The notes under the pieces were generated by a model. The model did no database searches and was not told the origin of the DNA. It worked only from the letters and a program-made list of their open reading frames with translations. Source: Heliocidaris tuberculata (taxonomy: Eukaryota > Echinodermata > Echinoidea > Camarodonta > Echinometridae). From it: a stretch of 64,000 bases of DNA. The translations under genes were made by a program, and so were the position numbers. The DNA lies in assembly GCA_025618425.1 (NCBI GenBank), contig CM046841.1:7411068-7475067 (forward strand), given 5' to 3'. How positions within the stretch are numbered: position 1 is the stretch's first letter; the number at the start of each line of letters is the position of its first letter. Of this stretch, positions 1 to 12,409 are shown in pieces.

Positions 1-209
1 AACAATTGCACATGACAAACGACGCCCGTCTTAAACTTTAAAGTCTTTGTGGAAAATTGAAGAACCGGAACAGTACTTTCGTCCTAGATTCAGAGCGAAC
101 AATGCATTTGCAATTTATCGTGCGCTCTTTATTTAGCACGGTATTGCCGTTCCGGTTCTTTCATTTTCGACAAAGAATGCCTAGGCGTCCTTTGTCATGT
201 GCAATTGTT
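1..209. mobile_element. MITE with about 70-bp inverted ends (may start before the window)
   Basis: Position 1 onward (AACAATTGCACATGACAAA) recurs inverted at 191-209, and the similarity continues inward through AAGAACCGGAAC / GTTCCGGTTCTT. It is a short non-autonomous inverted-repeat element; superfamily not resolved. Confidence 0.65.
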
Positions 210-285
210 AATCTCCGTCCTAGAATCCCGCGTACGTACATTTCCTCCATTCATCATTTAATCTTATAACCGGTCTGACCAAGTG

Positions 286-462
286 AATCTAGGACAACTA
301 CCTCCTGGGACAATTACCCCCAGGACAATTACCCCCCCCCCCCGATAAAAGGACGATTATCCCGATACCCCCCCCCCCCCCTGAACAAAATTGTAGTCCC
401 CCCCCCCCCCCCTCCGGGGTAGTTGTCCGGAGGGGTAGTTGTCCTTGGGGTAATTGTCCTTT
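286..462. repeat. Small foldback of GGACAATTACCCC repeats with C runs
   Basis: The left arm carries GGACAACTACC and GGACAATTACCCC units; the right arm carries the reverse complement (GGGGTAGTTGTCC). Three C runs of 9-14 bases lie between. The unit is the same as in the large foldback at 52504-55798. Confidence 0.7.
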
Positions 463-720
463 CTAATAAGTGCATTTTCCCCATTAGTGCCATTTTTCTC
501 CCTTATCAGTGTCCTGTATCAAATCTGTTAATTGCCCCTTTTCAAATATGAAAATTGCCCCTCTTATCTCTCATTGTGCAGTGCATTTTTCTCCTGATAA
601 GGGCCATTTTTACTTCTGATAAGTGCCCCTTTTCCTTCTAATAAGTTCCCCCTTTCCCTTTCTGATAAGTGCCCCTTTTTACCTCTTGTACGTGCCCCTT
701 GTCCTATCTAATATTTGAAG
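463..720 (+). repeat. Minisatellite of GATAAGTGCCCCTTTT-like units
   Basis: About ten imperfect 20-27 bp units with the core ATAAGTGCCCCTTTT or AATTGCCCCTCTT, tailing into ordinary A/T-rich DNA after 720. Confidence 0.65.
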
Positions 721-3700
721 AAAAAAATTGCTCTCTCACTTCGCTCGCTCGCACATGAATCCTTAAACCATTACACACAACTGCTAATTGGGGAAGCTGA
801 AGTAATATCCAAAACCACGTAAAGATAAAAACAATGAAAAATGAAGAAGATGATGCTCAAAAATTTATTAATGAGACTGTAGTGTACTGCCAATGAAACA
901 GAATTATCCTATTTCCCCTTGGTATTCACCCTTTTTAGGTGCCCCTTTTTCTGGTCACCCCCCCCCTTGGAAAAATGCTCCACCGCCCCTGCTAAGAAGC
1001 ATTCCCTTCTATAATATGGTTGTATTTAACTTGAGGCTTAAATTTTAAAAAAAAAATGTCGACATAGTCATATACTCTGTATTCAAAAGCTACCTAGATT
1101 GATTTATTTATTTTATATTGCTCTTTAGTTAGTAGTGCGATATTCAAGCAAATGGTGTATTTTTATGGTGTAGATTCTATTCTTACTTATTGCTTTAATA
1201 GCAACAAATGTGAAGCTATCATATACTTGTAAGCAAACATAGCCAATCTGAGAAGACAGAGGGATCCTGGGATACTGTTTATTATGTTTTTGGTTTTTTC
1301 TTTGTCATGTACGTTTTATTTGTTTACATGGTATGTCTACTAAAAACAGATCTAATGGTTCAAAGTACGACTACGTACATCGTAATGGTTTTATTATTTG
1401 GCAAACAATGTCGCTTTATGATCTCACACGAATAGAGCTAACCAGTTACCATTTGTGTTTTCCACCTGTAGTTAATTCTGGTTAAAGGTAATGTACAATC
1501 TTGTTAAAAGGTAAATGGGTCATGAGACCTGTTAAATCTTGTTTTTGGAAACTTTGCTCATCTTTAATGATATGTATCTGTATCTATATGTATGCTGCCT
1601 GTATATATATGTATGTATACTGCAATCTCTGGTGATGCCATCATAGACACAATAGTCCAAAATGCCTGACTCTCTTTTAAGTCCTTTCTCTATATACTGT
1701 CTTTTCCTCTCTCTCATCCACGTATTGTTATGTTCTTCAGTGCTCAATGTAATATTCTTTCAGTAACTCGTATTAATTTTTTACGGGCGTTTCCCAACAC
1801 AAGCTTTGCTTTTCGGGTTTTCGCCTCCTTCTGTTCTCTGAATTATTTACTTTGTATATTGTACTATATGTTGACAGCAATGTTACAAATGTATTATCTC
1901 GTTTTATTTTACACTGTTCCTGACGAGAAGGAAATAAATGGTAATTTCAATTCAATTCAATTCAAAATCCCTATACAGCTTGCTTTGGTCTCTGGAATAC
2001 ATGCATTATTTAAAAAAAAAAATCACATGTTCAGCGTTGAATTTGGGTTGTGTATCCATCATGGACAAATATGTGATTTTATGGATGTCTCGCTCAATTT
2101 TGAGATTTTTCCAAAATCACAATTTACACATGAGGTTCAATTCCTGGCAATGAATCCGAAAGTATAGTAAAACAATTTCCAAATGAAAACATTGTATTTG
2201 AATGAGAAAATAGCCCAACAGATAACCCTGGCCAGTATGATTTTCTAATGTAGTTTTAAGGCTTATTGACGAATCTCTATTATGCCAAACTCATACATGA
2301 GGTACACATTTTGACAAAATCGTTAATCCAGAATTTAATACATTGAACTTTACTGCTGTAAAATAATGAAGATAAAGTAGAACGAGCGCATTTATATTTA
2401 CAATTTTTGAATTAATTTGACATTTTGAAAGAGGCAATAGTAAAAAATTGCATGAAAAAAGGGAACCCTGACTAATTAGAAAACCAAACAACATCAACAT
2501 CAACTCAGATTGTGAAAGGAGCCTGCACAGTAGCCCATGTAATTAATTTAGACGCTGTACAGTCATGAGTATGGTTTATGTCAGCAGACTACTTTTATAT
2601 GTTGGGTTTTTTTCCTAGATTTGGAGACATCACAATAGGCCTGATTATTGGCAAATTGTATTTATATTAAAACTGCGGTAATGTTATCAGGAATTCAGAA
2701 ATTCATTCTCGGTAAAGTAGACTGAGAGACGGTTAAGACTGTGTTAAGCCCCCCCCCCCCCTTTCTTCCATTTAAAATATATTTTATTTGCGCCCTATTT
2801 TGCATTACGTTTCATCTTTAGTCCCTAATCAGTGGCTGTATTTTGTTAGTACTACTACAAATAATAATTTCTTTCAGTAAATGTTTTATGTAGGGACTCC
2901 TCAGTACTTCTTTAAACACTTCCTGGCAGGGCTGAGATGTGTCTTCTTGAAACCATACGATTGGCTATGAAGTAATGCAAAATCGGTATATGCTATAGAA
3001 TCTTTATTAATCTTGCTATCTACCCACATTAAATGTGAAATGTTTATTACATTCCAATTGATACTATTCCAAAAGCTGCTGACTTCCACTCCCTTTAAAC
3101 AAAGGCGAGTCGCTACACTCTTCTTAATAGGGTGGCGATGTTGAACCCCCGACGTTAATCAGGATATTCGTTTGTTGTTGTTGCTTTTTTCCTGAAGGGC
3201 CGGTTTATATTTGACTTAAAGGCATGTCGATTTGCATTGAGAGGGCTGGGTAAATAAACAGCATACGATACATCCGCCCATGCAGCCTCCCCCCCCCCCC
3301 CCGCCCCCAAATTTTGAAGGTAAGGCTAGCTAGTTCCTCACACACGATATGCCCTACACTTACCGGGGAGGTTTTGTCCATCAAAACAAGCCTAAAACCA
3401 TATATCTTTAGACATTACTCTTCAAGGATATACATATAAAAACAACAAGAATTAACTTCCTTTTTTGTCAGAAACGTTCCACTTTACAAAGAATGGCCCT
3501 GATGAATGGCAAACGGTATATGTTTATACAGATGAATGAGTAAGTATTGAATTGATACGACGTTGAATCTCTTCACCGTGGGAATCATTGCATCTTTGAC
3601 GCAGGAGCGTATCGCCACACACAAAAAAAAATCGCCACAAAAAAAAAAAAAAAAAAGCGAGAGCAAAAAAGCTGGGGGAAGTGAGAGAAAAAAGCCGAAA

Positions 3701-3780
3701 AGGCGCTAAGAGCCGTTATATTTCTCTCAAACATTTGCTAGAAACGTCAAAGTTTTCGCGCTTGCTTCGCGCGGGAAGGG
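721..3780. other. Gene-free A/T-rich stretch downstream of the plexin gene
   Basis: I see no exon or structured RNA here. It contains C runs at 2750-2761 and 3291-3302 and an A run near 3650. Around 1925-1970 a CAATTCAATTCAATTC run is preceded by a weak reading frame, possibly the 3' end of an old LINE. Confidence 0.4.
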
Positions 3781-3792
3781 GGAAACTCCCCC

Positions 3793-4012
3793 TCCCTGCA
3801 GCCACCTCTGTTACATACAGTGCAGTATTGCTACCAAATAACTGAAAAACTCCCTGCACCCACCCCTGTTACATACAGTGCAGTATTGCGTCCAAATAAC
3901 TGAAAAACTCCCTGCACCCACCCCTGTTACATACAGTGCAGTAATGCGTCCAAATAATTGAAAAACTCCCTGCACCCACCCCTGTTACATACAATGCAGT
4001 ATAGCGTCCAGA
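3793..4012 (+). repeat. 58-bp tandem repeat, four units
   Basis: Units begin TCCCTGCA at 3793, 3851, 3909 and 3967, exactly 58 bp apart, each holding GTTACATACAGTGCAGTA. The array ends at a 27-base G run. Confidence 0.85.
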
Positions 4013-4013
4013 C

Positions 4014-4040
4014 GGGGGGGGGGGGGGGGGGGGGGGGGGG
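4014..4040 (+). repeat. 27-base G homopolymer
   Basis: An uninterrupted run of 27 G at the end of the 58-bp array. The written length may be inexact because such runs sequence poorly. Confidence 0.8.
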
Positions 4041-4069
4041 TCCTCCGTCATAGTGGTTTATGCACGCTT

Positions 4070-4560
4070 GGGCTAAAACCACTTGGTCTAATTTCCAGAT
4101 GGGCTACCTTCATTCGGGCTAAACCCTTTTGGTCCACTCTTCATTTGGTCTAATTTGCAGTTGGTCTAATAACCAGGTCTAATTTGCACTTGGTCTAATA
4201 ACCAGGTCTAATTTGCACTTGGTCTAATTACCATTAGGTCTAATTACCATTTCGTCTACTTTATTTTGTTGTCACTTGGTCTGCTACCAGTTAGTGTAAT
4301 GTCAGTTTGTCTAATTCCCAGTCAGTCTAAAACTATTTGGTCTACAGGCATTTCGTCTAAAGTCCACTTGGTCTAGTATCCATTTGTTCTACATGGAATT
4401 TATATGGTCTAATGTGCAGTTGGTCTAACTTTCATTTAGTCCATTTTCCATTTAGTCTAATTGTCAGTTGGTCTAAATGCCAATTTGTCTAAACATCACT
4501 TTGTCTAATTATCACTAAGGCTAATTGCCTGTTGGGCTATTCCCTTTTCGTCTACGCACC
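4070..4560 (+). repeat. Minisatellite of TTGGTCTAATTxCCA units
   Basis: Roughly 25 imperfect 15-20 bp units with the core TTGGTCTAAT, for example TTTGCACTTGGTCTAAT. There is no coding potential. Confidence 0.8.
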
Positions 4561-4691
4561 TACCAACAACAGTACGCTCATTTTGTTGGCCTCCCTGGGT
4601 AGCAGGAAACATTTTTTGGGGTGCTTGGAAAGGTGAGGGGGGCATTGTGCCCCCTGCCAACGATCGAGTTAATTTACGTTTTAGATGAACA

Positions 4692-4715
4692 AATAATAAT
4701 AATAATAATAATATC

Positions 4716-4746
<31 letters not shown>

Positions 4747-4752
4747 GTAATA
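4692..4752 (+). repeat. AAT microsatellite
   Basis: Runs of AATAAT with a few ATC/AGT interruptions. Confidence 0.85.
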
Positions 4753-5659
4753 ATCTCTCTCTTTTTGGTCACTTCAAAATCATCATGTGCTTCACAAAAG
4801 TAAACATATGCAAGCGACCGGAAATGCCAGACTCATTTTCCCCCATAAACTCAGTGTAAGACTAAAGCGTATGGTCATACACTTTCGTGAATGGGAGTAT
4901 TCAGTCATAGATATCTTAATAATAGCATTATATATTTGAAAACCTTTCTATGCCTGGATATTTATTTATCCTTCTGAACATCATTATACAAGACAGATAT
5001 CAAAATTCAACAAATTATTAAATCAAGCCTCCACAAAGTTACCGAATCCCTTTAATGGCAGAATATTTAGTTCTTGATATGACAACGGTGTGACACCTTT
5101 GAGCAGGAACTTAGCGAGAGCTGGGGACACAGTGCCCAAAAGTTTAATAATATTGCAGCAATTAAGATATCCCCCGCCCGAAGCTTGCTTGCTACGCTCT
5201 TTTATTGTAACTCATGGCAGTAACATAAAGTCCTATCTATCTCTTTTACTGAGAGATTGTGCTTGAAATTAAACGCTTCTGTGGAAATCTTCGTCATGAA
5301 ATCACTGTATAATGCAAGCACCATGCATGACCTTCAACAAGAACATTGTATTTTTGGTCGCTCGCCTGCAAGTTAGGAGTAGAGCAGAAATTAGAAAATA
5401 TATCCTTAAAATTTAATGTGTTTTAAATACAATGTAGGGGTACAGCAAGGTATCAAATCGCCATTTTCCATTCTTGTCTTCATAGTCTGGGAGCCTGTCC
5501 CAAAATAGTCACCCCATTTTAACCTTAAGATGTGACCCCGTAAAGTTACTTAGACCATCTAGGTCATTGACAAAAAGGTTGTCAGCCTGACCGTAGTCGG
5601 CGGGTTAAGCCCCCAGAGCCCCCAAAAGGGACCCCAAAGTCGGGTCGATTTCACCCCAT

Positions 5660-5935
5660 CTCACCCATGCACCAAACTTTGTCAGTAGGAATTGGTATGA
5701 CTGGACATTAGAAAACACAAAAAACTGACAAAAATTTCTGTCGGGATGGGGTGTCAGACGGCCCCTTAAAAATTGGGGTAAATTTTTTTCCCTTAAAGCC
5801 AGAGACCAAATTTTGTCAGAAGGAAGAGCTATGGATGTACATTCCGAAAATATAAAAACTGACAAAATTTTCCATCGGGAAGGGGGTTTCGGACCCCCTG
5901 AAATGAAAATCCCAATGTGCCCTTTGACAACGCTT
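5660..5935. repeat. Two-unit direct repeat of about 138 bp
   Basis: ACCAAACTTTGTCAG at 5671 recurs as ACCAAATTTTGTCAG at 5809, with similar sequence after it, including CTGACAAAA and TCGGGA. The open frames across it are not supported as genes. Confidence 0.6.
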
Positions 5936-6183
5936 TGCCCCAAAATGCTCTGTATGGAAAGAAAAACCATTTCCTTACCTTCTATGATAATTCAAAAGCG
6001 TTTCATTCAATTCACTTTAAATTCTCATAACATAATTTTGAGTATAATAATGTTCTTGATGTGCAATTTGGTGTTAATTTGGTATTTTGGTTAATAATTT
6101 ATTAAATTGTGAAAAATGTATTGCTTTCTCAAAAGTAGCCAAAAAATATTGTCAGGATTATATAAACACAGCCATTGACCATC

Positions 6184-6265
6184 TGACAAGGCATAATAGA
6201 GGAGCTTGCTTGGAGTCTGCCACATACCACAGATACCTGAAAAGCTCTTCTATTATGCCTTGTCA
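6184..6265. repeat. Hairpin with 24-bp arms
   Basis: TGACAAGGCATAATAG begins the left arm (6184-6207) and CTATTATGCCTTGTCA ends the right arm (6242-6265); the arms match at 23 of 24 positions around a 34-base loop. Possibly a very short MITE. Confidence 0.65.
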
Positions 6266-7516
6266 AACAGGTGAAGATTAACCACAAGGCTCGCTCGGCT
6301 TGTAGTTTCAGCTCGTTGTTTTAACTTCGTGTGAACCCTTGCTGTCGTGGTTTCGTTAACTTAAAGTTTTGCTAACTTTAAGTTTCGAAATCACAAGTGC
6401 CGTATGAACGTAGCTTATATCTTTACATGAAGCAACAAATATTTTTAGGTGGAACTACCGTAGAACTTTAATGAATGTAAGTGTAAACATTCAAGTGTGA
6501 AAAGTAGATTTCGTTTTTATTGATCCAGGATGATTTATTTTACAATTATGGTTCTCAACTTGGATTTAAGGTACGGAATATCATTCTAAACTGAATCTTT
6601 TACTGACTTAAAACATGAAATGACAGCTGAAGAGTGACTGCATATACACAATATTAATGTGAAAACTCATGTTTTTGTTATTTTGTCATTTGGCATATCT
6701 ACTTTATTTCCCTTTCTTGTGATAATTTCAAAGGATGAGTGATGTCATCGTTATCAAATTCTCGATTCTAATCTAAGCATATTAACTCATTTTGAGAGTG
6801 TACACTGACAATGACGTATAAAAATCAAATAAAGTAAGACGGAAAAATTATAACGGTGACATATAATTATACAGGTTACATAATTTAATATACAGGTTAC
6901 ATTCTTGCAACGGGCATGAAATTTACAGCACGCAATCAAACTTTATGTCAGATTCATCAAAATTTACGTATTATTTACAATAAATTAAAATTCCAGCTAA
7001 ATATATGTCTTGATAATCCAACATGTAGCACAAACCAGCCCATACAAGAAAATGATAAGTTCAAGTTACATGTCTTTTGGCGACAAAACCAGTTTATACA
7101 CACGTTTATCACACATTGATCTAATGATTTTCCGACAAGACGCTCAGTCTTATCCAAGCGATGAATTCCTTAACACAATTAATACACAATATAATGAATA
7201 GGTCGGCTAAACATTATAGATTTTACATTTAAAATATACTTTGCAATATCATTAAACCATCACCTTAGCGATATAAAATATTACCAATACGTTTGTGGGG
7301 AATACATTAGTATCGCTTGTACATCTTGATACATACACCTAAATATTTTCCTCTGTATGGTAGATAAAATAAAGAGGTTAAGAGAGGGAGAGCCCTCAAT
7401 ACCGTTGAACGTTAAAACATTTATACAAATTTTAAGGACCCACAATATTTGAACGCTTCATAATATGATAAGGGATTATTACATTGCTTATACATCCAAC
7501 AAAAATTCATGTACAT

Positions 7517-7540
7517 ATATATATATATATATATGTACAG

Positions 7541-7571
<31 letters not shown>

Positions 7572-7579
7572 CACACACG

Positions 7580-7622
<43 letters not shown>
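7517..7622 (+). repeat. TA/CA compound microsatellite
   Basis: TATATA, then ACACAC, then TATATA. The open frame across it is only simple repeat. Confidence 0.9.
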
Positions 7623-7624
<2 letters not shown>

Positions 7625-7939
7625 TCTTAGTGGGGTTTCTACTTATGAGATATCAGACTGAGATATTTTTAATGCAAGAGTGCAAGTAGACTTTCATTCT
7701 TACGAAGAATATGAAAGGCATGGAAAAAAACTCGTTTCGTTTGAAGAAAAACTACACGTACTATCAAACTTTGTACACTAAAAATTCCGGGCAGGGGAGA
7801 CGAGGGTTTACTCAAGTGGGAGGTAGGGATCAATTACACCTTAAGTACTGGTCAAAAATATTACAGCACCTGCTAAAAATTATGAATGTTTTAAAAATAC
7901 AATTATTGTATTATACAATTCTCTTTAGTTTATCATTAT

Positions 7940-8450
7940 TTGTTTCATATATTAGTCTGGTTCACTATGTAAGAAAATGGGCTTTCGTTCAAAATTTTTG
8001 GAGATTAGCAAAACTATACATTTTTATAATCGTTAGAACATGGGAAATTCAAAAATTGATGTTGGCATTTGCACAAATCACCGGCATAGCGGCCATTTTG
8101 GATTTTCAAAATGGCCGCTATGTGTAACTCTTATTGAACGAATTTGAAGATATTTTTTAAACAGAAATCTTACCATGTATTTATCATCATATTATTAAAA
8201 AGGGAATTAAATTTTCTACAACATGATACCACATTTAATGGGTTTGGTGATGATTTGCGATACAATTCTTGGCCAAGAATGTGATTGTTTACATAGTTTT
8301 TACAAAATATCAATTTCTTCAAAATACGTATTTCTCATTATTTCAAAAGTTATTTTCACTAATTAGTTCAATCTTTTCAGAAAACTTTCCATATGTACGG
8401 TTAATACCATATAAAAATTACAAGTTCATTGCTTATCAAACAAAATATTT
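7940..8450 (-). repeat. Inverted copy of the repeat at 12410-13090
   Basis: Minus-strand sequence here matches 12410-13090: the hairpin with GGCCATTTTG, then TTTGTGCAAATGCCAAC, then AATGTATAGTTTTGCTAATC. It includes AGCGGCCATTTTGGATTTTC. Confidence 0.65.
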
Positions 8451-8819
8451 ATAGCGCTCTAAAGTTGACACTTTGATATTAGCTAAAGTAGAGAATCGAT
8501 GACAAAAGTGGTTACTAAGTGCTGCCTTCTCCCTACAGTGGTAACATTGGGAGACGTGAAATGGATAATTTCGGTAGTACATGTTATTGTCATGCAGATT
8601 AATATTTCAATAGGATGTGTGATGTCAGATGATTCAGTACGATCATATTTTAGTGATATAGAATTGTTTATTAGCTCCCGTTGCTATGATACAAATGTGC
8701 CAAATAACCGATGATGTGTGTTGAGAAATCAATAAGGCCAACTGTCCAATAATATATATGAGGAGACCTGGTTTCAAGTGATAATTATGATTCACACTCC
8801 GACACGCGTATATACTAGA

Positions 8820-9170
8820 TTATAGGGTACAGAACTTGCACCCCCTACATGTCCATGCCTTCCCCTCCCTTTTCTACTTTAAAACGTGCGCCCGCACCTC
8901 CCCCCCCCCCCTCAGTTGTACAGGGAGGTCCCCTGAACATATTCATACCAAACAGTCTTTAACATCAATCCAAGTCTGGTTGACCCCCCCCCCCCCCAAA
9001 TTGGGTCCCCTGTAACATTTTCAAGCACTTTCAATATTAAAACGAGCATAGTCTTACGAGGTGGGGAGGGGTGGGGGCTAGGGGCTGAAAGTAAAGTTTA
9101 CATTCGGGCAAGAGGCGTCAGCACCTCCCCCCCCCCCCCCCCCACCCCCACCCCCGCTCAGTTGTAGACA
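8820..9170 (+). other. C-run-rich stretch, no gene
   Basis: Three C runs of 10-16 bases and CCCCT-rich DNA. No reading frame or inverted structure was identified. Confidence 0.5.
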
Positions 9171-10441
9171 AAGTTCATCGGTTGGTCTCAATCAGCGCAT
9201 TTCACGCCTCTCTAAATTTTGACTTTCTTCATCTTCATTCAGCATTGCAAAAATCTTTTGCCACGAAAGATCCTTCTAAACTTAGGTGACTTTTTGAGAC
9301 ATTTCCTGTTTTGAGTAAAAATTGGTTTAACACAATATTTCTTGCTACCACTGTTTATCTTATTTTTTAAAAATTGTCTTACTATAAGCTTTACTATTTA
9401 CTAGTACCTCAAATAGCAGAACTGAAAGCAAAAAAAAATGTGACCTTTCGAGATTTTTTCTATGTTTTTGTACAAAGTGGTTAAAACGCAATATTTCTTA
9501 TTCTATTTGTATATCTTTATTTCTCCTTATTTATGTTATCAAGCTTTACTATTTACCTTAAAAAGCAGAAATAAAAGTAAATAAAATTGAAGAACAATAT
9601 GACATGCAGGAAATAAGCATTTTAAAGGTTGTAAGCCGTCTGTGCTGTAATGGCGTGATCATACATGTACAGTTGTAATTGTATACATGTAGCCTAATTG
9701 GATTACCCTAAAACGTCTTTGGGACAAGTAAAGTATGTAATAATTTGTTGTATATTGTAAAATACATTTATTTAGTTTGCACATGCTGGTCGACATATTA
9801 GAACAGGCAGGCTATCTCTAGTTTGATAGAGTATAGGCCCAATTGATTAGTAGGTTACAATGATACGCAGTGAAATTTGTCTGAGGGCTCCTAGCCGCCC
9901 CAAAGGCTTAAAGTGAAGGAAGACTCAAGTATAATTCTGTGATAGCACCAAATATTTCCCTTATCAAGGAAACATATAGGCTTATCATATTTCATGTAGT
10001 TTTTATACTGACCACAGAGAAAGGGCAGAATATGTATTTAATGTCGGTCATTTTGAAAATCCAAGATGGAAGCCACATGAAGTGTTGAGATGAGAAGTCT
10101 AATGACGTCACAATTGTTTTTCCTGACCCTGGAAACATAGTATTAGAATATTCCAACAAGTTTATAGATATGCGATGAAGCTTTGGGAGTAGAAGTCTAG
10201 TAATGTCACAGATTGTTTTCTCGACCCAAGAAACGTAGGAGTAGCATATTTCATTAAGTTTCTACGTTGAAAAGAAGCCGACGTAGGGGGAAAATGTATT
10301 TGTGGCGGCCACTTTGAATTAATAATGGCCACCATGTCCAATGAAGCGTTGAGATTGGAAGTTTAATTATGTCACTAATGGTTTTCCTGACCGAGGAAAC
10401 AAAGTACTAGCATATTCTGTTAAGTTGCTGTAGGTTGACTG

Positions 10442-10444
<3 letters not shown>

Positions 10445-10484
<40 letters not shown>
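10445..10484 (+). repeat. TA microsatellite at the SINE tail
   Basis: Perfect TATATA run directly at the 3' end of the minus-strand SINE copy. Confidence 0.9.
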
Positions 10485-10487
<3 letters not shown>

Positions 10488-10656
10488 GTGAGAAATGAAA
10501 ATGAGAGAATAATGGTTGCGTAGCTTAAATCAAAGTTCCCCAGAGCTGTCCTCCCTTTTTGAATTTTTGCAAATGTTGAAAAAATGTCTCCGCCGGGAAT
10601 CGAACCCGGGTCGTTGGCTTAGAACGCCAATGCCTTAACCACTAGACCACGGAGAC
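10484..10656 (-). mobile_element. tRNA-headed SINE, copy A (complete tRNA head)
   Basis: On the minus strand a tRNA-like head (10586-10656) is followed by a 100-bp body with ATTTTTTCAACATTTGC and CAGCTCTGGGGAACTTTG, then an A/T tail. The body recurs in copies B, C and D, which marks it as a SINE rather than an isolated tRNA gene. Confidence 0.75.
10586..10656 (-). tRNA. tRNA-Arg(UCU)-like sequence forming the SINE head
   Basis: A 71-nt cloverleaf: acceptor GTCTCCG/CGGAGAC fully paired, D arm with TGGTCTAGTGG (A box), anticodon stem TTGGC/GCCAA, loop GTTCTAA (anticodon TCT), T stem CCGGG/CCCGG and B box GGTTCGATTCC. All stems pair, so it could be a functional gene. Shared flanks with 10999-11063 and 22122-22187 argue for a SINE head. 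No intron and no obvious T-run terminator immediately follow. Confidence 0.6.
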
Positions 10657-10895
10657 GGGCCAGTGATTTCGGCGACACCAGATTCAATTGACCAACAGAT
10701 TGACAAATCTTCAACCTTATTAATTAATTCCTTTGTCGGGGGCAGGTGAGTTTTGAACAAAGACAAGCCGCATGCCTCAGCTGGATCAAAGCGAATGCTT
10801 TGAGATACATGTTTACATTATAATAATAATCATTTTAAACAATTGTAAGGAAATAACATATACAACAGCTTCGGGAACTCTCGTGCAAAATAATT

Positions 10896-11063
10896 ATAAT
10901 TGTGAGAAATGAAAATGAGAGAATAATGGTTGCGTAGCTTAAATCAAAGTTCCCCAGAGCTGTCCTCCCTTTTTGAATTTTTGCAAAGGCTGAAAAAATG
11001 TCTCCGCCGGGAATCGAACCCGGGTCGTTGGCTTAGAACGCCAATGCCTTAACCACTAGACCA
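10896..11063 (-). mobile_element. SINE copy B, 5' end of tRNA head lost
   Basis: Same body and tRNA head as copy A, but it stops inside the acceptor region at 11063, where A/T sequence and the TIR element begin. Confidence 0.75.
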
Positions 11064-11071
11064 TATATATA

Positions 11072-12047
11072 CAGCCCTGGAAAAAAACTATTAGACTAGC
11101 TCCATTTTGAGGTATATGAGTAGTGTAAAGTTCATGCACTGTCTATGGAAGTAGGAAAATGATTATCAACAGCTAATGTATGATTAATGGACTACTAGTA
11201 ACTAGAACGATTACCCCTATGACTTTTTACCCAAGGACAGTTACTACCAGGACGACAACAGCCAGGACAATTTGTCCCGGACAAATTTCCGCAGACAATT
11301 ATAACACCCCTTTTTTCACACGAGAAAGAGTTGTTGGACCACCTAATAGACTATAAATGTCTGAGAGAATGAATTCAAGTTTACTACTCTTGGTCTGAGC
11401 ACCATTGCCTTTTCATTATTCTACTGAGACCAGTGCGTGTGACATAAAAATTAAAGGTATTCAAAAAATTTATGAAACAAACAACAACAACAACCATTCT
11501 TGCAGCATGAATGAGCTGCTGTGAGGGGGAAAAGGGCAACACCTTGTTGACAGAATGCCACAAGGCATGGCTGCTATCATCAAATGTAGCAATTTTCCAC
11601 CAAGAACTGAACAAACTGCCCCCAAATGAGTGGACATGGCTTTACGAAAAAATCAGGCATACCCCCTGGACAATTATCCCCAGACCACTTCTGTCAGGAC
11701 ATTTTTTCCAAAACCCCTACCCCTGGAGAATATCTCTGAGGACAGTTAGCATCTAGGATATTTACATTCTGTTAGTTGTTCTGAAAGTTCTATCCGTTGG
11801 GGTGCCCTTAGAAGTAATTGTCCTTCAGCGAAAATTGTCCGGGGTTAATTGTCCTAGGGGCAATTACCCTGGCGGTAATTGTCCTAGGGATTAGTTATTA
11901 CACGAGCTAATTGTTTTGAGGAGTATTCATCCACTCATTATGAGTTAGCTAGTAGAAATAATTCTGAAAATTCAATTACTGATATAGCCAATACTTGCCA
12001 TATAGGCCTTTATTAGGAGCTGGTTTAATAATTTTTTTCCAGGGCTG
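11072..12047 (+). mobile_element. Tc1/mariner-type TIR element with transposase remnant
   Basis: Flanked by TA on both sides. The ends CAGCCCTGGAAAAAAACTAT and its near-complement at the right match for about 34 bp. Inside, 11540-11610 reads DRMPQGMAAIIK, like the C-terminus of Tc1 transposases. GGACAATTACC-type minisatellite units flank it at 11200-11330 and 11660-11930. Non-functional. Confidence 0.75.
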
Positions 12048-12409
12048 TATATATGTGCCACTTTTAAAATACAAAATGGCCGCCGTGTGCGATGACGCAT
12101 TAAGATTAGAAGTCTAATTATGTCACCAATTGTTTTATCGACCAAGAAAACCGGAGGATTAGAATATATTTGCTAAGTTCCTAGGTTGACCAGAAGCAGA
12201 GATAAGGCAACTTATATATTACACGTATGCCATTTTGAAAATCCAAAATGGCCTCCATAAGCGAGGAAGCGTTAGAAGAAGATGTCTAGCGATGTCACCA
12301 TTTGTTTTCTGCGCCCATAGATAGTAGGATTGGCACATTTTATTACGTTTATGCTTTTAAAAGAAGCCGAGATAAGGCATATTATGTATTTTATGGCGGC
12401 CATTTTGAA

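Noticed and set aside
5605..6094. Overlapping ORFs of 93-121 codons on both strands
   Set aside because: They follow a two-unit direct repeat, with no splice sites or recognisable protein features.
10586..10656. Stand-alone tRNA-Arg gene
   Set aside because: The fold is complete, but the same head with the same 100-bp body recurs at 10896-11063 and 22122-22272, which marks a SINE. A functional gene is not fully excluded, so I kept it as tRNA-like.
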